Program-made: the position numbers and the translations under genes
NCBI GenBank assembly: GCA_028622995.1
Contig: JAJQJQ010000012.1
Span: 4,588,001 to 4,652,000 of the forward strand
Source: Panagrolaimus kolymaensis
Lineage: Eukaryota > Nematoda > Chromadorea > Rhabditida > Panagrolaimidae
Direction of reading: 5' to 3'
DNA: 64,000 nt
Shown here: positions 49,678 through 61,589 of the stretch, in pieces
Layout: each line of letters begins with the position of its first letter
How positions within the stretch are numbered: position 1 is the first letter of the stretch
Notes under the pieces: generated by a model
What the model was told of the DNA's origin: nothing
Databases searched by the model: none
Seen by the model: only the letters and a program-made list of their open reading frames with translations

Positions 49678-51900
49678 TCATACGACTTCCATAATTCTTG
49701 GTTTTTCCACAATTGGTGCTACTTTATTTGGTTTAGATACCACAAGTCCTTCCTTCTTTGATGCACCATGATTGCAAACTTCTTTACCACGAATCGTAAC
49801 TTCAAGGAAAGCAAAAACTTCTATGCAACAATAAGCAGTAATTGTGGGCCAAGTTAAAAGCCAATGTAAAATATTTCGAAGAATTCCAGTATTATCTTTT
49901 TTATTATTAGGAAATATTGGTTCAGCGAGTTTGTTGATAAGAAAAACAAGGAAGAACCAGAAATATTGAAGGCCAAGCATTCCAAGATTAATGTAAGTAA
50001 AAACTGATGAACTTGGAATCACATATCCTTCAGTGGGATGATTTGCAATTTGAAGCATACCGGTAGTCTGGAAAAAAATACATAGAATTAATTTGTGTTT
50101 TGTTGAATGAGTTTAATTTGTTGGAAATTTCAAAAGCTTTTAATTTTTTTTTGGACCATAATAATTTTGTGAAAAAACTTACAACAAAAGGAGCAATGAT
50201 GGAATAAACTGAAGCAATGCAAAGTAAAAACCCATAATAAAAGATAAATCGAAGAGCCCATACAATAGCTACACGAACGGGTAATCTGGTGGATTTGATT
50301 GCAAAATAATGGAATACTTCTGCAGCTCCAATGGTCCATCGACGAATTTGTCGAGCCCATTCATATATTTCTTCAAAATAAGTTTTTCCACTTGTTGGTC
50401 CACTCAATGTTGCAACGGGAATGGCTCGAATGATACACTTTTGTCGAACAGCACAAGTCCAACGAATTAAAGCAATGATGTCTTCCATTTGATAACCAGG
50501 ATGAGTATATTCACCATCTTCAAAAAGTTTCAAAGTGAGAGAAAAGACGCTCATGGTATTAATATTCCATGGAATTAAATAACCCATCATGAAAAAACTT
50601 CGAAGAAGGCCGGTTGCTCGAACAAAGAATGGAGATTTATCCAAATTCATACAATAAAATAATGGTGATTGCCAAACAGTTTTGCCACGTTGAGAGGGAT
50701 CAGTCTTCCAATAATCTTCTTCCAATGCATCAAAATAACGTTCACCAAAAACTGTATCACAATCACCAGTGGTAACAAGAATTTCAACATTGGAATTAAG
50801 GCCATAAGCTTTATCAGCGCGTAATTGGGCAACAGACATGCGAGCTCCAAAATTTAAATTTGAACATTTACCAGGAATTTCTCCAGGCAAACCACGGGGA
50901 TGAACGGTGACAATAAAGCGTTCAAATTTAGAATCATAAAGATCATGAAGTCTTTGGGATTTCTGAAAAAAAAATAAAGATTTAATTGAAAGTTTGGATT
51001 TCATAAAAAAAAATTTCGAAAATCAAGCGAATGAAAAAAATTTTGTTGTTATCAATCATTCATGAAAACTAGCGATCGTTCCAGCCATAGCTCAGTTGGT
51101 AGAGCGGAGGACTGTAGTTAAAAACAAATGGCCATCCTTAGGTCGCTGGTTCAAATCCGGCTGGCTGGATATATTTTTTCTTTTTTTTTTCAAATTCCTT
51201 AATTTTTTTAAAAGCTCACTTCTTCTTTATCAGGTGTACCAGATTCCAATCCAACAAAAGCGCTAATTTTTTTATTTGCATCGGGTTGATTTGCAATACT
51301 ATCCATTGTATCAATCATTAATTCCATGGGTTCTTTATAAAACGAAATACCAACTAAATGCTTAACAATTTTACCCGAAGTGTTCATCTATAAAAAGAAA
51401 AAAAATGAAAATAACAAAAAATTAATATGATGGATGCAAACCTTTTGAAGATCAATATGATGATATTTAAATCGACGAAGTCTCCATAAATATCGAAAAT
51501 TATTTACAACTGCGATAAACCATAAAATATGTAAAATTGAAAGAACAATTATAACAATTTCCATACTAAATTTTTGAACTTTTGGAATAAATGGAATCCA
51601 AAATGCTGATGAAATAAAGAGTAAAATTAAAAAAGTAAAAAGTAAGTTCCATCGAAGTCGAGTATTTGCAGGTTTAGCTTCACGACCCGAATAAACTGGT
51701 GGAGGCATGGATGGAATTGGAAAAGATTGAGGATAAATAGGTGAAGAAGGTACCGAACCAGATATAACCCCTTCATAACTTGGCACTTCACCTGCGGCTT
51801 CCATGTTTACAGTAAAAATAGAAATTGGTGGAGGAACACTTCCATCCATTGGTGATTGAGGGAAACCCTTTCTTGAAATCTCAATACTTCCAGTCATCAT
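49678..51900 (-). CDS. Membrane glycosyltransferase, family 2 type (QxxRW)
   Basis: Four minus-strand exons: 51900-51442, 51387-51220, 50962-50183, 50067-49678; about 598 aa. An N-terminal Pro-rich cytosolic part is followed by two TM segments (about 82-133). The GT2-type catalytic region begins around VGISFYKEP, continues with TTGDCDT (DxD-like), a QMED acidic position (usually TED) and QIRRW, the QxxRW motif of processive polymerising enzymes. Several TM segments follow. This layout is shared with chitin, hyaluronan and cellulose-type synthases, which pass a growing polysaccharide across the membrane. The exact product is unknown, and I do not recognise a standard nematode ortholog. Intron 2 holds a tRNA-Tyr on the opposite strand. 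Confidence 0.83.
51081..51169 (+). tRNA. tRNA-Tyr (anticodon GTA) with 16-nt intron
   Basis: 89 nt. Acceptor CCAGCCA/TGGCTGG, anticodon loop CTGTAGA after removing an intron at 51118-51133, T arm GGTTCAAATCC, discriminator A as expected for Tyr. It sits in intron 2 of the glycosyltransferase gene, antisense to it. Confidence 0.95.
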
Positions 51901-52776
51901 TAAAATAAAGTTAGTTAGTTAGAAATAAACAACTTTTATTATAAAGTTTTTGATTGAGAATCTTTCTTTGTTCTTTTCTTTAAATATTATATGTCCATTA
52001 ACATTTTAAGTTTGAGTATTTATATATGGACCAAGTCACTATAGAATAGATAATACTTCCCACTTTTTTCTTCTTCTTCACTTCTTCTCCTCCTCCTTGC
52101 TGCTGCTTGTTTAAAAAAAAGAAAGAGGTATCTACAAAGCAAGCAAATTCAATTTCTTAAACAAATATCATCGACATAAGATTTAAATCTTTCAATATTT
52201 ATTTTTTCTACGTGTGTTGTCTCTGTGGGTTGGACAATAGATAGAGTGACAAAAAAAAACAGTTAAACAACGGAAACATGGGACATGTAAAAAAGAAAGA
52301 AGCAAAAAAACGAAGAAAAAAAAGTTTGCCCCTCTTTAATTTTTTGGTTTGTTTAACTATGTTTTTTTCTTACAAAAAAATAAATACAAACAAATTCTTT
52401 AAATTTTTGTGTGGTATGTAGGTGAATGAAGGTCACATTTATTTATTAAGTAGCAGCTTATTGTTGACCTAAACAATTGAAAAAAAGAAAAGGAAACAAA
52501 ATAGTTCAAGTTTTAATGTTGAATGATCAAAAAGTTGTAAAAAACGTGAGAAAAATCAAAAAAGTAAAATAAATACATTGCAACGAAATTATAAGGTTGA
52601 AGTATGGTCAGATAAATATTTTTTTTACCAAAATAAAAAAGTTATAAAATTTAAAAAAAGACAACGATGGATTTTTTATTAAATGCTTTTACTTTTAATT
52701 TACCCTAAAAAGTTTTCGGGTGAAAAGCGTTGCAAAGCGTTTATTGGTTCGTTTTCGAAACTTATTTTATGGGGTT

Positions 52777-53010
52777 TTTAAAGGGAGTGTCTCAAGCGAT
52801 AGAGATTTCCTTACAGCGGGTGTTCCTAACCCGAAAGTTTTTTTTCATTGTCTCAAAGCCTTTCAAAGTTCTTCAAAAAATTTGAAGCTTTTTGTAGCTA
52901 TTTGCAAAAAAAGTTCATACCACGAAAACCATGTTCGAAGTGTTTCGTAGAAAAAAACAAAGGGAGCCGTCGTAAAAAAAATCTCTATCGCTTGAGACAC
53001 TCCCTTTAAA
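52777..53010. mobile_element. MITE-like element with perfect 32-bp inverted repeats
   Basis: The left end 52777-52808 and right end 52979-53010 are exact reverse complements over 32 bases, with ends reading TTTAAAGGGAGTGTCTC. Total span 234 bp. TTTAAA at both ends could contain a TA, TTAA or TTTAAA target duplication, so the superfamily is not certain. An internal 5-bp hairpin CGGGT/ACCCG follows the left repeat. It encodes no transposase. Confidence 0.75.
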
Positions 53011-55814
53011 TTTCAAAATTTTTGGTTTAAAAAAATCCTTTTTATTTTTATTTATATATATTTTTTGCGGATTATTTATTGCTATTAGACATGATTCAGA
53101 TCCAGGTGAGCAATCTTTTGATGTCCTTTTTTTATTTATCTGACTGAAATGATGGGCTCATAGAAATGGACGATTTTGGTTTTTTTATTTGCTTGCAAAA
53201 AATATTGTTTTCCTTTTTTTGAGTCATATGCTCTTGATCTTTTTGACCTATTTGGTTTTTTGTTTTGATGTTTTTTGTTACACATGAGGCACCAAAAAAG
53301 AAAGAGAAAGTGTAAAATAAGTAGAAAAATTGATTCAAATTTTGAGGAATGATGTTGAGTCAGTAAATTTTATCTGTGGATTAAAAATATATTTTTATCT
53401 GACTACCATATGCTAGCTTCTAATTTTAATCTAATTTTCAATTTTTTAAAGCATGTCGGTGGCAAAAAAATACTTGAAACTGTTGTCATGCAGATTAAAT
53501 GATTTTTTTAAATATTTAGACTTTGCCTCTTTTCCTTACAGTATTTTGAGCATGTTCCATATAGTAGGAAAAAGAACAATACTTTTCTGGCCCAATCTTT
53601 AACCACTTCACTCCTCAATTGCTTATACGTCTATGTGTATGTAAAATTATTCAAAAGATCCTTTTGACTCTGATCAGGAACACTTTTTTTCAATTGTCAT
53701 AAAATAATACTTCCTTTTTTTGCACCTCCACATTGTTTGTTTTTTTTTATTCAAAAATTCAAAAAAAAAAACAGCAAAAGAAAAACACATGTTTTGTTGT
53801 TCCATTTTCCTATAAAGTTTACTGTTTACTTTTTAATCGTTTTTTGTAAAAGTTTTTTTGCTAAATAATATTTTTTTCTTTTTATTTCTTGATCAATGTC
53901 ATTTTTTCTTTCTTTCTTCCAGAATTTTTCTCGAACTTATTGGGTTCAACAAAATCATTTGATCAGAGTCATTTTTTACTTTTTTTTTGTGTTTACATAG
54001 ATCTTTTCGAATGATGGTAAGCATGTGTATGAATTTAAAACACTTGAGACATATTTTTTTAAGCAAGAAAATTTAAACATTTTTGTTACATTACTAACAT
54101 AAATTTAAAATGAGTTTTTTTTTGTCAAAAGTTTCATAAACATCGATTTTTAATTAGCTTGGTTTTTTCGAAATATAAATTTGTTTACTTTCGTGATAAA
54201 TAATTTTGCGTCATTTTGTGGAGTAATGGATATTGTTGTTTGCTAATTTTTTAATTTTTTTGTACGAAAATTAAAAGTCAAGGGGACGAAAATTAAATGA
54301 TAAGGGAGCTTGATGACTCGCCAATATAATGACGAGTAGCAGTTCATGCATTCCTCTTTTAGCATTTTTTTTACAACAACAGCGAAAAATGCTTACAAAA
54401 AAAAGTTCAAGCGAAAACACATTGCGTCATTGTCAGCAAAAATTCTTTTTTTTATGTTTTTTTTTATAATTTTAGAAATAAAATTTTAAGCGGATGAAAC
54501 TTTTATTTTTTTTTATTGAAGCAAACAAGGGATTCTTTTTTTTGATGGACAATAGAAAAAAAATTATACGTAAATGCGTGGAAAAAAAGCAAACAGTCTT
54601 TTAATGTCACTCTTCAAAAAATGAGAAAAGTTCACGTATAAAGAGAGTTAGCTGCTAAAAAAAAAAAAAAGAAAAGAAAGCGAATAGTGTTGGAAGCAAG
54701 TTGACCTTTGGAATTGTAAAGGATGCTTTTGAAAGAAAGAAAAACTTGGAAAGCTTTTGATCTCTTTTTTTTTTGTACGTAGTCTCACTACTACGAAATT
54801 CAATACTTTGTGTTCATAAAAAAAATACCGTAACCTAGTAGGGAATGGAATGATTATTCTTTTCTAGTTTGTCAGCGTAAAAATGATGACAGTGAAGGGT
54901 TCTTTTTTGCTGATAAAAAATTATACAGGTTATCAAAGAAATGGATTATAAAAAATAGTGATTTTTAAAGATCAGCAAAGTAAAATGTGTCAAATCTTTT
55001 AATTGCATCATTCAAACGTTTGCAAGAAAAATACTTCAAAGAGCAAAGAGCGTTGAAAAAGTGAAATAAGCAAACAATGAATAAATGTCTTCTGAAAATT
55101 TTAGGGCAAAACTGAAAGTTTTAACTTTTATTCTGATGGATAAGTTGAAAATTTTTGCAAGATAAACATTTTGATCCAATTGAGCGAGCTTTGGTTTACG
55201 GCGACTTGAGAACTTTGATTCAGCAAACAAAAAAGCTAAAAAATTAAATAAATTTTACTTCCAATTTAATGCTTTAATTAACGATGGAAATCCATCTTTT
55301 ATAATATTATTCATTTTGCTTTTGAAACTTCTAAAAATTAAGAATATCTGATCTTTTAAAAATATTTTATTTTTTTATAATCGCTCAAATGTTTCATTTA
55401 CTTTTCATTTTCTGCGCATAAAAAAGAGTGTATTTTGATTTTTGACGTGAAAAAAAGTCAGGAAGTAAAGATGCCCACGCAATTTTTTCGTCATCAAAAG
55501 GTAAACATTGTCTACAACTTCATACTTCATGCACATTTATGTCTGTGCCATTAATACTGTAATATACATACTTACTTACTTACTTCCTATGTTTGCTCAT
55601 TGTTGACTTTTGAGAAGAAAAAATCTCCTCTGATTTTTTTCAAAAGCAATTTTCCAATTTCGCACTTAAAAAAAATTACGCGCAACTGAAATTTAACCCT
55701 TTTTTTTCACAAAAAAAAAAGATTTTTTTTGTAGTATTTATTTACTGTTAAAACTATTTTGTGTACTTTACAGCTTACACTTAAATTTTTTGTCAAAAAA
55801 AAAGAAGTTATCCC

Positions 55815-55845
55815 GCCGCACCCCGAGCGAAGCGAGGGGTGCGGC
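55815..55845. repeat. GC-rich hairpin
   Basis: A 10-bp perfect stem (GCCGCACCCC/GGGGTGCGGC) with an 11-nt loop, very GC-rich for this window. A second possible stem TTAGCA (55850-55855) / TGCTAA (55872-55877) follows. The nature is unknown: part of a decayed repeat or a structured RNA. Confidence 0.5.
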
Positions 55846-57350
55846 TGTTTTAGCAATGAGAACGCCCGATCTGCTAACCGAAATTTATGATTTTTTTTAT
55901 TTCGTGTAATTATGTTGATATTAGAGGGCTCTTTAGGGTCAATTTTTCGTCGCATTGACGAATTTTTAAAAAAAATAGAAGGAAGTATAGAAAAAAAGTG
56001 CTTAATCACAACATTTTAAAAGTTCACAATGTCCCGCTGAGCGTTGCAGCAAAGTTAACGCATATTCTGGCTATAAAAATCGTTTTCTCCACCCTCAATT
56101 ACCTCTATGAGTAAGCTAACTTTAAAAAACATCACATAAAAATAGATGTATGCCGCTATGGAAATTTAAATATTTTGATTTAGAGTAAAAATATCATTGG
56201 CTAAAGTTCCTTATTATACATTTGCTGTGTGGCGTAGGCGTTGAAGGCGGTGATGTTAGGATATTTCTGTCATATGTTCGAATCCCCACAATTTTTTTTA
56301 ATAAATTGTTTTAATTGAATTGAGACAATTATATCCAAATAATTTTTTATGATTTTTAATAATGTTTTCATTAGAAAATATGCAAATTTTTAATAAAATA
56401 TTCACAAATTTTACTTTTTTTATGAATATTAAGTTTCTTTATTATGAAATTAAAGCGAAATTATTTTTAACGATTTTCAATGAAATTTTTTTTAACTAAG
56501 CTTTTGGATCGTATATTTTTTTTTCTAAATTTAATTGGATTAGCATACAAAACTTTTAGGTATTCTAAACGCAAAATTTAATTAAAAGTACGCTGACGTT
56601 TAGTTTATGAAAAGAATAAACATAGGGAACTTTTTTTATTATTTTCGGTGAGTTTAATCGAAAAGTAACTTGAATATTTCCTTCTTATTAATTTTTATTG
56701 TTCGTTCGTTTTCGATTACTTTTTGTCGCAGTTCCAGGGCTACTAGGCTTCGCTATTTCCCATACATATTATTATTCTTTTTCTCTCTGTTTTTTTGTAT
56801 CTTATCTTGAAATCTTTTATATTAAAATAGGAAATTCACCTAAAAAATTTGCATAAATTAGAATGAAACTATATTTTGTTTTCCAAGCGCGATGAAATGA
56901 TTTGGGTAATTTTCATATACATAAAAAATCAGCAAAACATGGGTTTGCTTGCTGCGCAAATTAAGTGATTTAACTATTGTAAGCTTGCTCGATGACTATA
57001 ACCTTAACTTTTTGCGAATTTTTCACAAGCTGGTATAAATTTTTTTTAATGGTTCAGTTCATTGTTTATTTTGATTCGTGCAAAAAAAAAGTTTTAAAGG
57101 CTTACACATGTTTCAATTTTTAGGATCTCATTATTGAAAATTAAGTGATTAAAATAGACACGAGTGATAAGATTGTTCGGGAAAAGTTTTAATTTTTATA
57201 AAAGTCAATACAATAACTTTTTGGAAAAGTAATTATTAAAACATAGGCATTAATACGAGTGGCAATTTTGTATTTTTCAATAAAACAAGTAAGATCGCCG
57301 ACCGGAGGCAGCGGAGTTTCTAGTAATTATTGTTGCAGACGGCTCAAGAG

Positions 57351-58049
57351 ATTAGTGCACAAGATTACTATGTAAAAAAACAAAAGGCTGTTCAGGAAAA
57401 AACTTTTAGACGGTTGAAGAGATTAAATTTTAATTGATTTGGCTTTTAGACGGCTAATGAGATTAAATTTTTTTTATTGATTTCAATAAATTATTTTATA
57501 TGTTACACTGAAACAAACAGCCGCAGCACCGTCTTCGATTTTTAACAGTAAAAAAATTTTTGGTCCGACAATTAGTTATATTTAAATTTTTTGCTTAAAA
57601 TACCTTTTTTCAAACATGCTTTGTTTCAGAAAACAATAGAAAATTGGAAAAAAAAACTAAAAATTTTATTTTGTAATTGACCTTATAATTATTATTTTTT
57701 TCAATTTACACCAAAACATTTTTTACATCAAAAATCTTGCGAATATACGAGTTGCTTTTACATCTTATCTAATCAAGAATAAAACAAAATTTTTAATTTT
57801 TAACATTTTTAAAAAAATTTTTCAATATTAAATAGTTGGTAAAGAAGTTGGGTAATAACAATCGAAGACGGTGCTGCGGCTGTTTGTTTCAGTGTAACAT
57901 ATAAAATAATTTATTGAAATCAATAAAAAAAATTTAATCTCATTAGCCGTCTAAAAGCCAAATCAATTAAAATTTAATCTCTTCAACCGTCTAAAAGTTT
58001 TTTCCTGAACAGCCTTTTGTTTTTTTACATAGTAATCTTGTGCACTAAT
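57351..58049. mobile_element. Foldback element with perfect 190-bp inverted arms
   Basis: Arms 57351-57540 and 57860-58049 are exact reverse complements over 190 bp, separated by a 319-bp AT-rich spacer with no open frame. Each arm carries two copies of a motif like AGACGG-T-A-GAGATTA. A third copy lies just outside the left arm at about 57337. No transposase. Perfect arms imply recent insertion or ongoing arm homogenisation. Confidence 0.85.
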
Positions 58050-59247
58050 AACAATGGCTTTGAGTTTGATCAAGAAAAAACCAATCTTTTACAAACAATG
58101 TTTTGTTACCACATTTTTCTTTCTTTGATTACGTAAATACACGCACGCGCATACAAAATTCGGCAAAGATCAGGGAAAAATAAAAATCAAACAAAAAAAA
58201 AGAAAAGAAAAATTAAGAATATGATATAAAAGTTACTACTACGGTAGAGGACTTAAAAAAATAATTAAATACTTTTTTGGAATAATTATTTGGTTAATTT
58301 TGTAAAGTGTCATGATTAAATTTTTCATTTTGACATAACTTTACAATTACGCCTTTTGTTTCGGGTACAGAATTAACTAAAGATACAAATAATAAAAATC
58401 CAATAATGATATCATTCGTCCATGATAATACATAATTGCTTCACAGCGTTAAAAAAATTATTTGTCTAACAAAAAAAGCGCTTGTTAGCAGTCACGTATG
58501 AAAAAAAGAATTTTTTGTGTTTTGATTTCATGACTTTCGGGGAAAAATATTTTTTTTTAAATCCAAAAAACTTTCCCATAGTCTCTGAGAACAAACTTTC
58601 ATTTTGTACTGTAAGGGAACGAGGTGTTATTATGCTTCATCATTATCACATTTTTGGTTGGGTCATTGAGAAAGGCATAAAAATATTTTTTAATTTAAAA
58701 CAAAAAAAAATAAAAATTTAATTCATGCTCTGATTGTTAGCATACGCCATGTGTTTTTATATAAAGATGGCATCAACTTGTGAAAAATTAAAAATTAAAA
58801 ATACATTTGTTTGCGTTGGCGTTGGATATTTTTTCATAGCTTCAATGAAGCTTATTTTTGACAAAAAATTGTATTAATCAAAAACAGCTGCATTCTTAGA
58901 CTCTATTTTAGGGTTAAATAACCTTTAACCTTTTTATTAAAAAAATTTTTTATTGTTGCATTGCTACCTTTCGATTAATATTATCTCACACTATTTTTTC
59001 CCAAAACTAAAATTTCTCGACTCAAATTAATTTTTTCTTTAAAAAACAACAGAGACACGCAAGTAACAAAAAAAGCACATGAAAAAATTAAATAAATAAA
59101 ATATTTTTCAATTCAGTTCAATGAACTTTAAACTTTATATGTAATAATTGTGTAAGTGGGAATGACAAAAAATTTATTTAAAAATAAAAGTTATTTTTAT
59201 TGTTAAATCTTAGAGTCTTAAGACTAGATTGACTCACATCAGATTCA

Positions 59248-60711
59248 ATGCCTTTGCCATCTTTAGAACCATGGAAGGATTTGGAGCTCGATGACATATA
59301 TCATCCAAGATTTCAATTTTATATTCGCTGTTTTTTTACATCTCTTTTTACAATTACATGTTTTATTTATCCATTTACCATTTATATTATTTTAACCCAA
59401 TCAACAAAAGAAATGGGCTATTATAAATATTTTTTAATTTATCTTTTAAGTTGCGACTTTTTATTTGATTTTGCTGCATTTATTTTTGAACCAATATTTT
59501 TATGGCCTTTACCTTTGGCATATATAAATAGTTTTTTTGATTTGGGACAAAATTATTTATATCATTTTTGGGCTGGTTCCATTGCTATTATCATTGCTGG
59601 AATTCATGCTTTATTTATTTCATTCGCACATCGAATTGGAATGACATTTTTAGATGGAATAATTAAATGGTATTTCACTAATAAAAAAGTTTTATTTGTT
59701 AGTAATTTTATGGTGTTTATATTTTTTCTATTTTTATTTTTAAGTAAGTTTTGGGTTTGTAAGAAAATAAAAGATTTTCTTATTTTAAAAATCTTCATAA
59801 TTTTCAGTTTTTTAAAACCAATCAGTTTTAGTTCCAATTTACAAAGAGGTTCATCCAGTCCCATTAGTTCAAGCAGCTTTTATTTCCGACGTTCCAATAT
59901 TAGCTCAAGTGTTCCACGTACAACCAAATGCAGCTGGATATCATCCGAAAATGATGACTCAATGGATCGATATTCTCATAATTGATGGAGTAGCTGCAAT
60001 GATCTTGCTACCCCTCGCATTTTTATTTATGCATTTTATATTTATTTCTCGAATGAAAAAAACTGAAAACTTTTTAAGTAAAAATACTTTTAAAGTTCAT
60101 CGAATGCTTTATAAGTAAGTCTATTTTTGCTATTTAAAAGCTTTTCAGCAATCAAAATTTAGTAAGTCGCGTGTTTCTTAAATGATACTGTAAAAACAAA
60201 TAAAACAAAAAATGATTCAATCATTTTTTAAGCTTTTTTTTCACAACACAAAAGATTTAAGATTTTGTTAAAAAGAATTTACTCAATATTTTTTTTTGAA
60301 GTTTTACACGCACTTCTCTTTTTCTATTTGCTCAAACTCTTATTACTCGTGAAAATTCTTTTGAATATTTATTTTATTTTCAGAGCTTTGACGGTTCAAT
60401 TATTTGTGAGCATCCTCTTTCTTTTTGTTCCAATTGCTGCATTCGTGGGCGTTTATGTGCTTCAGCTGAAATACGGTAGCATCATAGCAAATTTATGCAT
60501 TAGTCTTGCAGGATTTGATATTATTTTTAATTCTTTGAGTGTGTTATATTTTGTTAAACCATATAATGTTTTCATTCGAAGAAAATTACACCTTCGTCAA
60601 GATTCAATTCATACTATCTCAAGTTCAACACGGACTCCAAAAATGATTATCTCAAAAGATGCAGTTAGAACGGAAAATTCAAATATAGAAACACCAAAAG
60701 TGAATAATTAA
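59248..60711 (+). CDS. Nematode serpentine chemoreceptor (Srh/Sri-like 7TM GPCR)
   Basis: Three exons: 59248-59743, 59832-60114 (or from 59826), 60384-60711; about 368 aa. Seven TM segments with nematode Str/Srh-superfamily features: a long hydrophobic N-terminal half, a loop with FHVQPNAAGYHP, and a HRMLYKALTVQL junction leading into TM6 (FLFVPIAAFVGVYVL), then TM7 ending near KPYNVFIRRK and a Ser/Thr-rich tail. The TGA/TAA-rich sequence before exon 2 excludes the earlier TTTTCAG; CAATCAG and TTTTAG are both in frame, two codons apart. Such receptors act in chemosensory cilia; the ligand is unknown. Confidence 0.82.
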
Positions 60712-61589
60712 ATGTGAAAAAATTGTAAGCAAATAGTAAAATTTGGGTAGGATAACTTTTTAGTAAGCAATCTATCGTAAATTTTCACTTTAAAAAATAA
60801 TGTAATTTCACTTCGTTTGTAGTGTTAATAATAGAGTGCTTTAAGATACAATAAAAATAAATAAAAAATTACTAACGAGAAAATTTATCATTCAAGCCAA
60901 TTGGACTCCAATGATTAGAGCTACGGTAATCCAGCTAATAAAAATAAAAGCAGCTTTAACGAAATTGTTTATTGATTGTACAGATGTACATATAACATTA
61001 AAATTTAATTCTGAAGCGGACGAAGCCTTCAAATTGGCTTTTAAAAACGCTGTAAGAAATAATTCATTTACTTTATTTATGCGATAAAAAAAATCTGTTA
61101 CTTTGGCAATGAATTTTTTTTCAATCCTCGAGCTTTTTTTTAAATTTTTTTAATTTGGATTTACCCTTGATGTACCGATAATCTGATTTTATGAAGAAAA
61201 AAAATGTGTTTTTTTATTATCATTTTTCAGATAAAGTCGCATTATTTTTCTTTTAAATCTTATTATATCTTCGTGTGCCGTGCTTCTCTACAAATTCGCT
61301 TTTTCATATAGGGAAGATAAGAGAATAAAAATGAAGGAAAGAGGATACGTCGAAGAATTAAAGAAAAACTATATCGTTTTCAAATTTAAAATTATGCATG
61401 AGCCCAAGCTCTGAGCCATGCCTAGTATCGGTACTAATAATAGTTAAAGCTGTAATTTTTTTAGTTCTGCAATAAAATTAAAATACTGAAATTTTTAAAT
61501 TAAAAATTGATTATTTTATTATCTAAAAGTTAACATAAAACAGAACAAACAAAAAATGAACTTTCGAAACTTCTACAATCACATTTTTC
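60712..61589. other. Intergenic between converging genes, with an orphan exon candidate
   Basis: About 880 bases between the chemoreceptor and the second ABCC gene. On the minus strand, 61049-60892 follows a TTTCTTACAG acceptor and encodes about 52 residues ending in a hydrophobic segment (FIFISWITVALIIGVQLA) and a TGA. No upstream exons for it are visible. The rest is AT-rich. Confidence 0.4.

Larger units (their letters stand above)
51901..59247. other. 7.3-kb noncoding region with repeat elements
   Basis: This is the longest gene-free stretch. It contains two inverted-repeat elements and a GC-rich hairpin, listed separately. A patch at 56,226-56,292 has tRNA-like A and B box sequences but no cloverleaf. 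Open frames are low-complexity. Long regulatory DNA, repeats or very short exons cannot be excluded. Confidence 0.5.

Noticed and set aside
52720..52950. 76-codon frame overlapping the MITE-like element
   Set aside because: No transposase-like features; the frame starts outside the element and is probably chance.
56226..56292. tRNA-like A box (TGGCGTAGGCG) and B box (GTTCGAATCCC)
   Set aside because: The T stem and acceptor do not pair, so it is not a tRNA; at most a decayed tRNA-derived repeat.
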